In this document: in pieces, positions 18,583 to 27,333 of the stretch | How the letters are laid out: every line of letters begins with the position of its first letter | Position numbering within the stretch: position 1 is the first letter of the stretch | Assembly (NCBI RefSeq): GCF_013702265.1 | Contig: NZ_CP059348.1 | Span: forward strand, 682,001 to 746,000 | From: Providencia rettgeri | Lineage (GTDB): Bacteria > Pseudomonadota > Gammaproteobacteria > Enterobacterales > Enterobacteriaceae | Reading direction: 5' to 3' | Length of the DNA stretch: 64,000 bases | Translations under genes and position numbers: made by a program | Notes under the pieces: generated by a model | Told to the model about the DNA's origin: nothing | The model's database searches: none | The model's input: only the letters and a program-made list of their open reading frames with translations

Positions 18583-19536
18583 ATGAGCCAACAAAAAATA
18601 GCGGTGAATGTTAGCCGAATTGAACAGGTCAGCCCAACCATTAAAATGTTCGAATTCGTGGCGCAAGAAGGACAACTTAGCCCGTTTAGCGCGGGGAGCC
18701 ATGTCACGGTTCACATGGATGAACAAGCTGGACTACAACGTGCTTATTCATTAATAAGCGACCCTAAGCAGTGCGATCGTTACTGTATCTCTGTTTTGCG
18801 TGACCAGAACTCGAAAGGGGGTTCTGTTTTCATGCACGATAACATTGCGCAGGGGGATGCACTCTATTTATCCCCTGCGCAAAATTTTTTCGCATTAGCG
18901 CAAGAGCAGGACAGCAAACATATTTTGATCGCAGGAGGGATTGGGATCACACCATTTTTATCCTACTTGTATGAGCTTGAGCACTCAGGAATGAATTTTG
19001 AGCTTCATTACGGGTTCAGTGATAAAGCGACGGCGGCGTTTGTTGATGAATTGCAGGCGCGTATTGGTGCTCGTTTATTCACCTATGATAAATCCCAAGG
19101 CCAACGGATGTCCGTTACCACATTAATTCAATCCCAACCTAAAAATAGCCATGTGTATGTCTGTGGGCCTGAAAGACTGATTAATGAAGTCATTGAACGC
19201 GGCAATCAACACCTTGGCAGCGCACAAGTGCATTTTGAAAATTTTGGCGAAGTAGCGAGTGAGGGAGACTCTTTTGAAGTGCATTTTCAGCGTTCAGGAT
19301 TCAGTTTACAGGTTGCGGAAGACCAATCTATTTTGCAGGTTATCGAAGCGGATAAGCGCATAAAGGTGGAATGTATGTGCCGTAATGGCGTTTGTGGAAC
19401 CTGTGAAACGGCAATTTTGGAAGGGGAGGCCGACCATCGTGATTTGTATCTTGATGACGATGAAAAAGCTGAGCAAAAAACCATGATGCTGTGTGTGTCT
19501 CGGGCGAAAGGAAAACGGCTGGTGTTAGATTTATAA
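18583..19536 (+). CDS. cntB: Carnitine monooxygenase reductase subunit, CntB/YeaX-like
   Basis: 317-residue electron-transfer flavoprotein feeding CntA from NAD(P)H. The N-terminal FNR-like flavin domain has RAYSLISDP (flavin binding). The central nucleotide domain has IAGGIGITPFLSYL and VYVCGPERL. The C-terminal plant-type ferredoxin domain carries four cysteines in CMCRNGVCGTCET and MMLC. Domain order matches the VanB/PobB/YeaX family. ATG at 18583 after AAAGGAA. Ends the cntA operon. Confidence 0.9.
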   Translation: MSQQKIAVNVSRIEQVSPTIKMFEFVAQEGQLSPFSAGSHVTVHMDEQAGLQRAYSLISDPKQCDRYCISVLRDQNSKGGSVFMHDNIAQGDALYLSPAQNFFALAQEQDSKHILIAGGIGITPFLSYLYELEHSGMNFELHYGFSDKATAAFVDELQARIGARLFTYDKSQGQRMSVTTLIQSQPKNSHVYVCGPERLINEVIERGNQHLGSAQVHFENFGEVASEGDSFEVHFQRSGFSLQVAEDQSILQVIEADKRIKVECMCRNGVCGTCETAILEGEADHRDLYLDDDEKAEQKTMMLCVSRAKGKRLVLDL

Positions 19537-19563
19537 TCACGATTTCTTAGGTTTATCGCCGCG

Positions 19564-19591
19564 AAACCCCAGCTTAATCACTGGGGTTTTT
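19564..19591. terminator. Bidirectional terminator after cntB
   Basis: AAACCCCAG, loop, CTGGGGTTTTT between convergent genes. Confidence 0.88.
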
Positions 19592-19599
19592 ACTGTTAT

Positions 19600-20505
19600 T
19601 TATGATGGTTTTAATTCAAACATTAAGAAGGATTGATGCTCATCATTAAGATGATGATAGGCGGTGATCTGTTTGTCTTGAAACACAATTTGCCCACGGC
19701 CTGTTTGGATAACATCGTCGAGCCACGTTTTATGATTAATGGCTAATTGATACAGAAGGCGCTGTAAGGCTAAATAATCAATATCTGTTGATTGGCTTTT
19801 AAGATTACTGGCAAGGATTTCTCCGGCTGTATCGGTAAAGGCAACCAAATGTTGGAAGTGAGTCAGTAACACATCAAAGTAGCATTTGATTTTTCGTAGA
19901 CGTAATTCATTGTTTTTACGCTCAGTATTATCCAAGCTGATCCCAACTAATTTTGTGACTTTGCCGTTAGGGCCTTTGACGCCAGCAGCTCTGGATGTGA
20001 TCCAGCGGTAGTCACCTTCCCAGTTGATTTTAAAATCCATTTCATGGGCGCCGCCTTCTTTAATAATTTTGGAGTAACCATTGACCAGCTTATCTTTGGA
20101 TGCCGGATCCATTAACGCCCAGAAATCTTCGTTGGTGGTAATTTTTATGCCATACACCGCTTCAACGTTATCGGAATAATTCAGCTCACCAGTCAATAAA
20201 TCCCATTCCCAAGTAACGATCTCCGCCGATTCTTGTAAATGCACTTCATTGATATTGCGCGTGCCGCCTACTCCAGATAGCGAATGTTGGGATTGCGTGT
20301 ATTCGCCATACTTGAGCCAAATCTTATCGACATCGAGTAAATCAGCCAGCTTATTGAGATTATCTTCGTCAATCATGCCGCCTTTTGTCCACTTATTGAC
20401 AGCAGTACGGGAAACGCCAAGTTGTTCCCCAACTTTTAACTGGCTCATTTTTTTCTGTTTCAATAGCTTGAGTAAGCGCTCTTTAAAAGTCTCTGGTTCG
20501 GTCAT
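19600..20505 (-). CDS. XRE-type helix-turn-helix regulator with PAS domain
   Basis: 301 residues. An N-terminal Cro/CI helix-turn-helix (MSQLKVGEQLGVSRTAVNKW) is followed at about residues 95-200 by a PAS fold (WEWDLLTGELNYSDNVEAVYG, then DFKINWEGDYRWITSRA and LVGISLDNTERK). The C-terminal third resembles a short sensor region. Its start ATG overlaps the LysR stop by one base (TAATG), so the two are translated together. Position suggests control of the carnitine genes in response to a ligand or redox state sensed by PAS; this is inference. Confidence 0.8.
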   Translation of the reverse strand: MTEPETFKERLLKLLKQKKMSQLKVGEQLGVSRTAVNKWTKGGMIDEDNLNKLADLLDVDKIWLKYGEYTQSQHSLSGVGGTRNINEVHLQESAEIVTWEWDLLTGELNYSDNVEAVYGIKITTNEDFWALMDPASKDKLVNGYSKIIKEGGAHEMDFKINWEGDYRWITSRAAGVKGPNGKVTKLVGISLDNTERKNNELRLRKIKCYFDVLLTHFQHLVAFTDTAGEILASNLKSQSTDIDYLALQRLLYQLAINHKTWLDDVIQTGRGQIVFQDKQITAYHHLNDEHQSFLMFELKPS

Positions 20506-21449
20506 TAATGGGCATCCAATTGGTTATATTCATCCCCAAAGATGGGTGGTAAATGGGTGGCGAGATACTTTTCAAGATTTTCAATGAAAACTCTAAGACT
20601 AGCACTATTACGTAAACTACGTGAATAAACAGCAAAAACGTCAGCACCTTGATGCCATTGCGGTAGAACGCGCACTAGTTTTCCTGACTGAAGTTCAGGG
20701 AGTACACTCCAAAGTGAACGTAATAAAATCCCTTCACCGCTGAGGCACCATTGTTTGGCGACTTCGCCGTTATTGACCATTAATTTACTGTTCGGCGTGA
20801 TGGTCATGCTTTCTTGTTGGTGCTCTAATTTCCAGATTGCGGGAGCTTGATTGCGTTCTTTGATGGCAATACACAAATGTTTCTGTTCGAGCTCTTGGGG
20901 TAAAGAAGGCTGCCCATATTTTTGAATATACGCGGGAGAGGCGCAAAGCACTCGGTTATTGCGGGCTAACCGACGTGCAATAAATTGATCCGAAATAGTG
21001 CCGCCAATGCAGATATCAAGATCGATATTCTCACTGATGATATCGACTGATCGATCTGTTAATGTCAGATCAATACCTAAAAGCGGGTAATCGGCACGTA
21101 ATGCCAGTATAAAGGGATTCAGGTAGGTGCTACCAAAGCCTGTACTGCAACTGATGCGCAGTTCTCCTCGGATCTCTTCGCGACAAGCTTGTAATTCTCC
21201 CTGCATGCGCTCCAATTCTTCCAGTAACAACTCACTGCTACGCAGAACAATTCTCCCTTCTGGCGTCAATTGAATAGCGCGAGCACTACGGAAAAACAGC
21301 GTTTGCCCTAAGTTTTCTTCTAGTAATTTAATGCGTTTCGATATATAGGCTGGAGATACCAATAGTTGTTCAGCCGCTTGGGAGAAGCTCATCAATCGGG
21401 CGACCGTGACAAATACACGGATATCTTCAAGCAAAGGTAGCTTGTTCAT
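20505..21449 (-). CDS. LysR-type transcriptional regulator
   Basis: 314 residues, standard LysR length. The N-terminal winged helix is LMSFSQAAEQLLVSPAYISK with the long linker helix. The effector domain shows LRISCSTGFGSTYLNPF and the YSRSL motif late in the protein. Divergent from the D-malate dehydrogenase gene 97 bases away, the usual arrangement for the target of a LysR regulator. It resembles DmlR, activator of dmlA in E. coli, in position. Confidence 0.87.
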   Translation of the reverse strand: MNKLPLLEDIRVFVTVARLMSFSQAAEQLLVSPAYISKRIKLLEENLGQTLFFRSARAIQLTPEGRIVLRSSELLLEELERMQGELQACREEIRGELRISCSTGFGSTYLNPFILALRADYPLLGIDLTLTDRSVDIISENIDLDICIGGTISDQFIARRLARNNRVLCASPAYIQKYGQPSLPQELEQKHLCIAIKERNQAPAIWKLEHQQESMTITPNSKLMVNNGEVAKQWCLSGEGILLRSLWSVLPELQSGKLVRVLPQWHQGADVFAVYSRSLRNSASLRVFIENLEKYLATHLPPIFGDEYNQLDAH

Positions 21450-21545
21450 AGTTTGTAAACCTAGGGATTACAGTTCATGCCTATACTTTATCACAGCAAG
21501 CCATAAACTGGAGAACATGCATAGATAATAATAAGGGCGTTGAAA

Positions 21546-22616
21546 ATGGCACAATTCAATATAGCAGTCATTCCGGGTGATGGAATCGGAACGGAAGTGA
21601 TCCCTGAAGGATTACGTGTTTTAGAGGCAGCAGCACAAAAGCACGGTGTAAAGCTTAACTTTACACACTTTGACTGGTCGTGTGAAACCTATCACCGTAC
21701 AGGGCGCATGATGCCGGAAGATGGTTTAGAACAACTGAAAAAATTTGATGCTATTTTCTTAGGTGCAGTTGGGTTTCCTGGAGTTCCCGACCATATTTCC
21801 TTATGGGGTTTGTTACTACCAATTCGCCGTGCATTTAATCAATATGTGAATCTGCGCCCGGTTCGTTTATTTGAAGGGATTAAATGCCCGCTGGCGGATA
21901 AAAAACCGGGTGATATTGATTTTTATGTAGTGCGTGAAAACGTAGAGGGCGAATATTCTGCAATTGGCGGAATTCAGTATGAAGGGACGGAAGACGAAAT
22001 GGTGTCCCAGCAAAGTATTTTTACCCGTAAAGGAACTGACCGAATTTTAAAATATGCTTTCGAACTTGCCCATTCTCGCGATAAAAAACATTTAAGTTCA
22101 GCCACGAAATCCAATGGATTATTTCACTCAATGCCGTATTGGGATAGCCGTGTGGCTGAAATGGCAAAACAGTATCCAGATGTGAAAGTTGACCAATTCC
22201 ACATTGATATTTTTGCGGCTAACTTAGTGAGAATGCCGGAATTTTATGATGTGATTGTGGGATCAAACTTATTTGGGGATATTTTGTCAGATCTTGGGCC
22301 CGCATGTACGGGGACGATTGCAATTGCACCGTCCGCGAATATCAACCCTGAAAAACAGTTCCCATCGATGTTTGAACCTGTGCATGGTTCCGCACCAGAT
22401 ATTGCTGGGAAAAATATTGCCAACCCAATTGGGACTATCTGGGCGGCAGCGATGATGATGCAGCATCTCGGTTGCCAAGAAATGCACGATACGATTATGT
22501 CAGCGGTTGAAACGGCGATTCGAGAACGTCGTCACTTGACTCGCGATATGGGCGGAAACGCCAGCACACAAGAATTGGGGCTGGAAATTGCTCAGTTAGT
22601 GGCTGCGTCGGTGTAA
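21546..22616 (+). CDS. dmlA: D-malate/tartrate dehydrogenase (decarboxylating)
   Basis: 356-residue beta-decarboxylating dehydrogenase of the isopropylmalate/isocitrate family, oxidising D-malate to pyruvate and carbon dioxide with NAD. Seen are VIPGDGIGTEV at the start, NLRPVRLFEG, the active-site tyrosine in VVRENVEGEYSAIGG, lysine in DVKVDQFHID, the magnesium aspartates in SNLFGDILSDLG, and FEPVHGSAPDIAG. The LRPVR stretch and length favour TtuC/DmlA over LeuB. It would finish carnitine breakdown if the malate formed is the D form. ATG at 21546. Confidence 0.9.
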   Translation: MAQFNIAVIPGDGIGTEVIPEGLRVLEAAAQKHGVKLNFTHFDWSCETYHRTGRMMPEDGLEQLKKFDAIFLGAVGFPGVPDHISLWGLLLPIRRAFNQYVNLRPVRLFEGIKCPLADKKPGDIDFYVVRENVEGEYSAIGGIQYEGTEDEMVSQQSIFTRKGTDRILKYAFELAHSRDKKHLSSATKSNGLFHSMPYWDSRVAEMAKQYPDVKVDQFHIDIFAANLVRMPEFYDVIVGSNLFGDILSDLGPACTGTIAIAPSANINPEKQFPSMFEPVHGSAPDIAGKNIANPIGTIWAAAMMMQHLGCQEMHDTIMSAVETAIRERRHLTRDMGGNASTQELGLEIAQLVAASV

Positions 22617-22801
22617 GTTTATTGGGCTCCATCCTGTGGGTGGAGCGCCTAACATTTCAGGCTCTGATTGTTTATAACCCCAAGATCTGCGAAAATAACC
22701 GCCAATTACGATTAACAATACGGATTTGCTGCGCTTAGAGCCACCTCGAGCCTCTTCCTGATGCCCATACAAATCTGGATATAGACGAAAAGAACGGTTA
22801 A

Positions 22802-22894
22802 ATGACAGATCAGAATTTTCTCCATGAAGTTAGCACCCGTAGAACGTTTGCTATCATTTCGCACCCTGATGCCGCCCAGCCTTTCAACGCTTAA
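22802..22894 (+). pseudogene. prfC: 5' end of prfC displaced by ICE insertion
   Basis: The frame opens with about 24 residues ending TRRTFAIISHPDA, the start of peptide-chain-release factor 3 just before its P-loop (E. coli continues GKTT). After that it changes to AQPFNA and stops. This is the signature of SXT/R391 ICE insertion in prfC: the native 5' end is left at attL while the other end supplies a new one at attR, outside this window. Upstream of it stand rsmC, holD and rimI as expected. Confidence 0.92.
22840..22876 (+). other. attL of the SXT/R391-family ICE
   Basis: The shared att core must lie where prfC identity ends, around TCGCACCCTGATGCC (22859-22873). The exact crossover cannot be placed without attR. 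Confidence 0.82.
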
Positions 22895-23332
22895 AACCAC
22901 CTTTCATTGCACACCACAATCACATCTCTACGTACTGAATTTAAAGGCTTTTTGTCTTTTTCTCGTTTCTTTGCTTTTCAATGATGTTCAAGCGTAACCT
23001 CGGAAAATGTGTACAAACTTGAGTACAAATCGCCATATTTACCGTTTTTAGCCAAATTCCATGACACAAACCTAGCTGTAGGCCTTGTTCCTACTGGGTT
23101 TTAGCCAAAACTTGCCTATATTTTTTATGCCAAAAATCGAGAAATGATGGTAAGACGTTCGCGATTATCTCTAATTGTTTGCCGGTTGAGTTGGTTACCG
23201 GTTGCTTTCTTGCTGTCCTAAAAGTTCATTTGTATGGGCCTGATCTTCTGAACAAATCATGCATCTTTCTGACCATCAACAAGTGATGAATCAGGCGATG
23301 ATAGCTTTACATTGATTTTCAGGAGAATGCAG
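22895..23332. other. ICE left-end noncoding DNA
   Basis: About 440 bases between attL and xis without a convincing gene. Likely holds integrase/excisionase arm sites and the xis promoter. The pair GTGTACAAACTTGAGTACAA near 23009 contains two related GTACAA motifs. Nothing else clear. Confidence 0.5.
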
Positions 23333-23521
23333 ATGACAGCAGTAGCGCACCAAGTAACCCCTTTTCTAACGTCTTACGAAGTTATGGCTCGTTACCACAT
23401 TAGCTATACGACGCTCTGGCGAAGAATAAAAGATGGCAGCTTGCCGCAACCTCGTATCAACCGAAATACACGAAACAAGCTGTGGCACATTGAAGACTTG
23501 GAGGAGTATGAGAAGAATTAG
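23333..23521 (+). CDS. xis: Excisionase (recombination directionality factor), AlpA/MerR-like
   Basis: 62-residue winged-helix protein of the AlpA/Xis type: YEVMARYHISYTTLWRRIKD is the helix-turn-helix and LPQPRINRNTRNKLWHIEDL the wing and third helix. Start at 23333 after AGGAG; a longer frame upstream has no support. Near attL and int, so it is the expected excision factor of the ICE. Confidence 0.82.
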   Translation: MTAVAHQVTPFLTSYEVMARYHISYTTLWRRIKDGSLPQPRINRNTRNKLWHIEDLEEYEKN

Positions 23522-23666
23522 GAATAGATAGCGTAGCTTAGTTTTTCTGTTGGAGCTTGGACTAACGCTTTGAAACGCCGGCTTGTGCCAACAATATAGT
23601 TAATATGTACACCAACTTAGGCTAAGATAGCAGCATGGATTTTTTATTGATTGGATGGATAGGTAA

Positions 23667-25685
23667 GTGACGACTCCTCAAGAACGGACAACAGGTATTA
23701 CAAATGCGTCGATAAAAAAACGTTTCGGCTCAATTCCCGCTTGGAAGATGTTGAGTGAATATATCTGGAACGGTTTGGATGCTGGTGCATCAGATATTGA
23801 TGTCATTATTAACACCTGTGATCTCGGCGGGGTGGAGTCAATAGAGATCCATGATAATGGTGAAGGAATTGACTTTCATAACCTAGACCGAAATTTTGAT
23901 AATTGGGATGACTCATCCAAAAAACAGGTTACCCAAAAAGGCAGTCAAGGCAGAGGGCGGTATTCATTTCATAAATATGCTGCAACAGCAACCTGGCTTA
24001 CGAGAAGACAATCTGAGAATGCACGTATTACCATAGACTCGTCTCGTATTAAAACGTACAAAGTTGAGTTGATCGACGATAAAGAACAGCATAGTAGTAT
24101 TCTTTCAAATGGAAGTGGGACATCAGTATTTCTTACGGGCATTACGAGTGAAAAATCTCAAAAAATCCCTAATATTGAAAATATCATGGAGGAGCTTTCA
24201 AATGAATTTGGTTGGAAGCTAATAGTTTTTTCTAACCTTAAAATATCAGTTAATAGAGTCCGAGTGACGCCTCCCCAACATAGGTTGTTTCAAGAGCTTA
24301 TAGATGTTGATGGAAATATATTTAGTTCAAGTATCATTCAGTGGATAAAAAAACCATCTGGTGAAAAGTCATACAATTATTTTAGAGATTCAAAAGAACA
24401 TCAGAAGTATAGAAATCTGACTGGTTTTAACTACAAAAACAATTTTTTCATAAGTGGATATATACAATCTGAGTGGTTCGATAATTTTCAAGATACCTCA
24501 TCTCCAAATGCTGATCTCTTCATTAGTGAAAAGAGTGATGGGAATAAAGTTTTAGCTATGCTGCTAAAAGAACTGCGCAACAAAACAGCCGAGATTTATC
24601 AGGGGTTCCTTAGAGAAAGAGCTGTTCAGCTTGTCGATTCTTTCGAAGAAAAAGGATATTTTCCTGTTTACAATTGGGAGTCTGACGAAGATCGTTCCTT
24701 TAGAATTGCACATACGAAGAAATTAGTAACTAGTATCTGCGTTGCTGATCCAGCAGCTTTTAATGGGCTAAAGGCTAAGCAAACAAAAATTATAATCGGT
24801 TTGCTTGATAGGCTATCTACATCAAGTGAAAATGATAGTTTGATAGATATATTGGAAGGCGTTTTAGACTTAAATAAGGAGCAAATGGATGAATTTGCAT
24901 CTCAAATAAGTAAATCTAAACTTGATTATATAATTAGCACGATTGGACACATTCATAAGCGAGATCTAGTCGTACAGAAAATGAAGTACCTTTTTAAAGA
25001 GCACGCTAAAGAAGTTCTAGAAACACCAGACTTACAAGGTATTATTGAGGCTAATACATGGTTGTTTGGCCCTCAGTACACAACTATAGGTGCCGAAGAG
25101 GATGACTTTTCTAATACAGCTAGAAATCTTCGGAATTCAGATATTGAAATATTGGATGGGGACGATATCAGTACCAGTGATCTTATTGAAGGCGCTACCA
25201 TAGAGGGGGCAAAAGGCCAAGTAGATTTGTTTCTTGCACGCAAAATGGTCACAATTGATCATTCTACACAAGAAGAATTTATTAAATGTACGATCATTGA
25301 AATAAAAAGACCAAGTGTAGCATTGAATAAGAAACATTTAGCTCAAGCTGAACGTTATGCTGAGGTACTTGATAAGCATCCTGCCTTTAATGATGAGAGA
25401 ATGAGATTTGATGTTGTTCTTGTTGGAACTAAAATCTCCCAGAATGATACTCAAATTACAAGGCGGTTGAAAGACCTTGCTGGTAAGGGCGGCGCGGGCC
25501 TTGTTTCCGGGGCGGATGAAAGAATTCGAGTATACGTTAAAAGTTGGTCTACAATTTTTAATGATTTCGAGGTGACTCATAGTGCTTTATTACAAAAGCT
25601 AAAAATAAAGAGAAGCGAGCTAGAGTATAAATCTAAGCAAACCCTTGTGGATGAATTGCAAATACCTCTCTCTGAGGCGTCGTGA
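23667..25685 (+). CDS. GHKL (Hsp90-like) ATPase fused to Shedu-like PD-(D/E)XK nuclease
   Basis: 672 residues; GTG start after GGATGGATAGG. N-terminal GHKL ATPase: N box EYIWNGLDAG (E31, N35, D38), G1 box DNGEG at 63-67, lid glycines GSQGRG at 92-97. The middle, about 200-440, is lysine-rich with no recognised domain. The C-terminal 220 residues look like the DUF4263/Shedu nuclease fold: IIEANTWLFGPQY at about 458, then GQVDLFLAR (D520) and IIEIKRPS (E545-x-K547), the D...ExK catalytic set. A MORC/MutL-type ATPase joined to a nuclease fits an anti-phage or anti-plasmid effector. The gene lies between xis and int and is visibly more AT-rich than int, suggesting separate acquisition. Domain calls are by motif; the defence role is inference. 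Confidence 0.8.
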   Translation: MTTPQERTTGITNASIKKRFGSIPAWKMLSEYIWNGLDAGASDIDVIINTCDLGGVESIEIHDNGEGIDFHNLDRNFDNWDDSSKKQVTQKGSQGRGRYSFHKYAATATWLTRRQSENARITIDSSRIKTYKVELIDDKEQHSSILSNGSGTSVFLTGITSEKSQKIPNIENIMEELSNEFGWKLIVFSNLKISVNRVRVTPPQHRLFQELIDVDGNIFSSSIIQWIKKPSGEKSYNYFRDSKEHQKYRNLTGFNYKNNFFISGYIQSEWFDNFQDTSSPNADLFISEKSDGNKVLAMLLKELRNKTAEIYQGFLRERAVQLVDSFEEKGYFPVYNWESDEDRSFRIAHTKKLVTSICVADPAAFNGLKAKQTKIIIGLLDRLSTSSENDSLIDILEGVLDLNKEQMDEFASQISKSKLDYIISTIGHIHKRDLVVQKMKYLFKEHAKEVLETPDLQGIIEANTWLFGPQYTTIGAEEDDFSNTARNLRNSDIEILDGDDISTSDLIEGATIEGAKGQVDLFLARKMVTIDHSTQEEFIKCTIIEIKRPSVALNKKHLAQAERYAEVLDKHPAFNDERMRFDVVLVGTKISQNDTQITRRLKDLAGKGGAGLVSGADERIRVYVKSWSTIFNDFEVTHSALLQKLKIKRSELEYKSKQTLVDELQIPLSEAS

Positions 25686-25707
25686 GACTTATAATAATTA
25701 TTCGATA

Positions 25708-25772
25708 AGTTGTTTTTTTGTAACTGGAAAAACAACTAATCTAAACCGAGCCAAATGCACTACTTGACTCGG
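25708..25772. terminator. Two hairpins between convergent ATPase-nuclease and int genes
   Basis: AGTTGTTTTT pairs with AAAAACAACT (25708-25737). A second stem pairs CCGAGCCAA with TTGACTCGG (25746-25772). Likely bidirectional termination. Confidence 0.7.
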
Positions 25773-25814
25773 TCATTTGTACTAGCTCAGTCTCTTCCTT
25801 AATTCAGCTACCCC

Positions 25815-27056
25815 TTATTGTCCGAAACGCCAGTTGAATGGAAAGCCTGTCGGCTCGATGATGGTTTCTAGTTGTTGATACCAAACGTCGTAAGCATGAC
25901 GCATTTCGTCCAGGTACTGATATTGGTTGTAGATAGCATCCAGCCCTTTTTTGCTGTGGCCAATCATCAACTCGGCAACTTCTTGCGTCGTGATGGCAGA
26001 CATTCGCGTTCGCATCGTTCTGCGAAGATCATGCATAGACCAGTGTTCCATCTCAATACCAAGCGATCTGCGAGCCCAGATTTTCACATTGTTAGGAATA
26101 GTGGTATCAAAGCCATTTGTGGCAAGCTCTTCTTGTCCGTTCGCGGGAAACAAGTAAGTTGATTTGCTCATCTGCATCGCCAGTTCAATCAGCTCAATAG
26201 CTGGCTTAATCAATGGCCGCATGATCGGCGCTCCAATTTTCTCACCTTGTTTGCGGATCTCTATGGGCACTGTCCACATTGCAGATTGCAAGTCAAAGTG
26301 ATGCTTTTCAGCTTGAATGAGTTCGCCCTTGCGCCCTCCCAATAAGAGAAGCAGTTTTATGTAGATGCGATTCTTCTCAGTGATTTTTGACTCATGCAAA
26401 TAGCGCCAAAGTATCCTGATCTCGTTGTCATTTAGCACCCGAGTTCGTTTTCCTTTTTTACCGCCAACCTTTTTTGCTGTGATCCCAGCGGCAGCGTTAA
26501 TTTCCAAAATTTGTTCATCAATCAGCCAGTCATAGAACTTATGCAGTACAGACACTAGGCGCTCTGTGTTTGACGGAGACGATTCCGAAACCTCACGAAG
26601 ACAGTTTCGCAAGGACAATTCAGTGATGTCAGTTAATGGATACTTGCCAAGTCGGGGCAGCAAATATATTTCACTGCTGCGTTTTTGGTAGTGCCACGTT
26701 TTCTCCTTTAGCCCTTGCTTACCGGCAGAGTCTATCCAGTCTCGAAAAATCGATTCGAAGCTTTGATTAGCAGAATACTTAGCCCGTTCCTGCTGTAGGT
26801 AAAGCTTGGGGTTTCGGCCTTGATCAAGTACTGCCCTTAACCTATCCAGCTCATTCCTGGCTTCAGCCAGCTTCATAAGGGGGTAAGTACCTATGTCTAC
26901 CCGCTGTTGCTTGCCATCGAACCGATAACGAAACTGAAAAACAATTTTGCCCTTGGGCGATACCCGAGCACTTAGCCCATCTCGGTCGGCTTTTACTACG
27001 GTTTCTTTTGCTTCTTTATTTAACCTGGCATCGAGCCAGCTAACTGATAACGCCAT
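25815..27056 (-). CDS. int: ICE tyrosine integrase
   Basis: 413-residue site-specific recombinase inserting the ICE at prfC. The N-terminal arm-binding DUF4102-type domain reads LSARVSPKGKIVFQFRYRFD. Catalytic residues are visible: Arg in LLGGRKGELI, HDLRRTMRTRM (H-x-x-R), GHSKKGLDAIYN (H) and the nucleophile Tyr in YNQYQYLDEM. Length equals the SXT-type integrase. Its stop is 129 bases from the convergent ATPase-nuclease gene, and one base separates it from the upstream partition gene. Confidence 0.93.
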   Translation of the reverse strand: MALSVSWLDARLNKEAKETVVKADRDGLSARVSPKGKIVFQFRYRFDGKQQRVDIGTYPLMKLAEARNELDRLRAVLDQGRNPKLYLQQERAKYSANQSFESIFRDWIDSAGKQGLKEKTWHYQKRSSEIYLLPRLGKYPLTDITELSLRNCLREVSESSPSNTERLVSVLHKFYDWLIDEQILEINAAAGITAKKVGGKKGKRTRVLNDNEIRILWRYLHESKITEKNRIYIKLLLLLGGRKGELIQAEKHHFDLQSAMWTVPIEIRKQGEKIGAPIMRPLIKPAIELIELAMQMSKSTYLFPANGQEELATNGFDTTIPNNVKIWARRSLGIEMEHWSMHDLRRTMRTRMSAITTQEVAELMIGHSKKGLDAIYNQYQYLDEMRHAYDVWYQQLETIIEPTGFPFNWRFGQ

Positions 27057-27057
27057 G

Positions 27058-27333
27058 TTATAAGCCCAGCCCTAGTTTTGATTTTAATGATTGTTTACGT
27101 GTTTCTGCTTTGGGTTCTGGCGCTGTACTCATAGAAGTAACTTCACCATCTGGTGCAAGGCCATCCACCGGTACAGATGTCGTGGATAGATTGGGTTGGC
27201 TCATTTGAATTAACCCAAAGGTTGCCAGCATCCGCAGACGCTCAGCGCGTTCCCGTGGTGGCGTCTTTTCCAATTCTTTGAGTAGTTCTGGGTGGCTCCC
27301 TGGGGGAATGTTGACGACAACTCTCATGATCAT
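27058..27333 (-). CDS. srpR: Small partition adaptor, SrpR-like
   Basis: 91 residues, basic, no membrane segment. A ribbon-helix-helix-like N-terminus (MRVVVNIPPGSHPELLKELE) is followed by a disordered Pro/Ser/Thr tail. Its ATG overlaps the stop of the ParM-like gene (ATGA), so it is coupled to it, as in type II partition operons where a small DNA-binding adaptor follows the actin-like ATPase. The symbol follows SXT/R391 literature naming and is tentative. Confidence 0.65.
   Translation of the reverse strand: MIMRVVVNIPPGSHPELLKELEKTPPRERAERLRMLATFGLIQMSQPNLSTTSVPVDGLAPDGEVTSMSTAPEPKAETRKQSLKSKLGLGL

Noticed and set aside
22617..22700. Hairpin GCTCCATCC/GGTGGAGC as dmlA terminator
   Set aside because: The stem has a mismatch and no T run follows; too weak to list.
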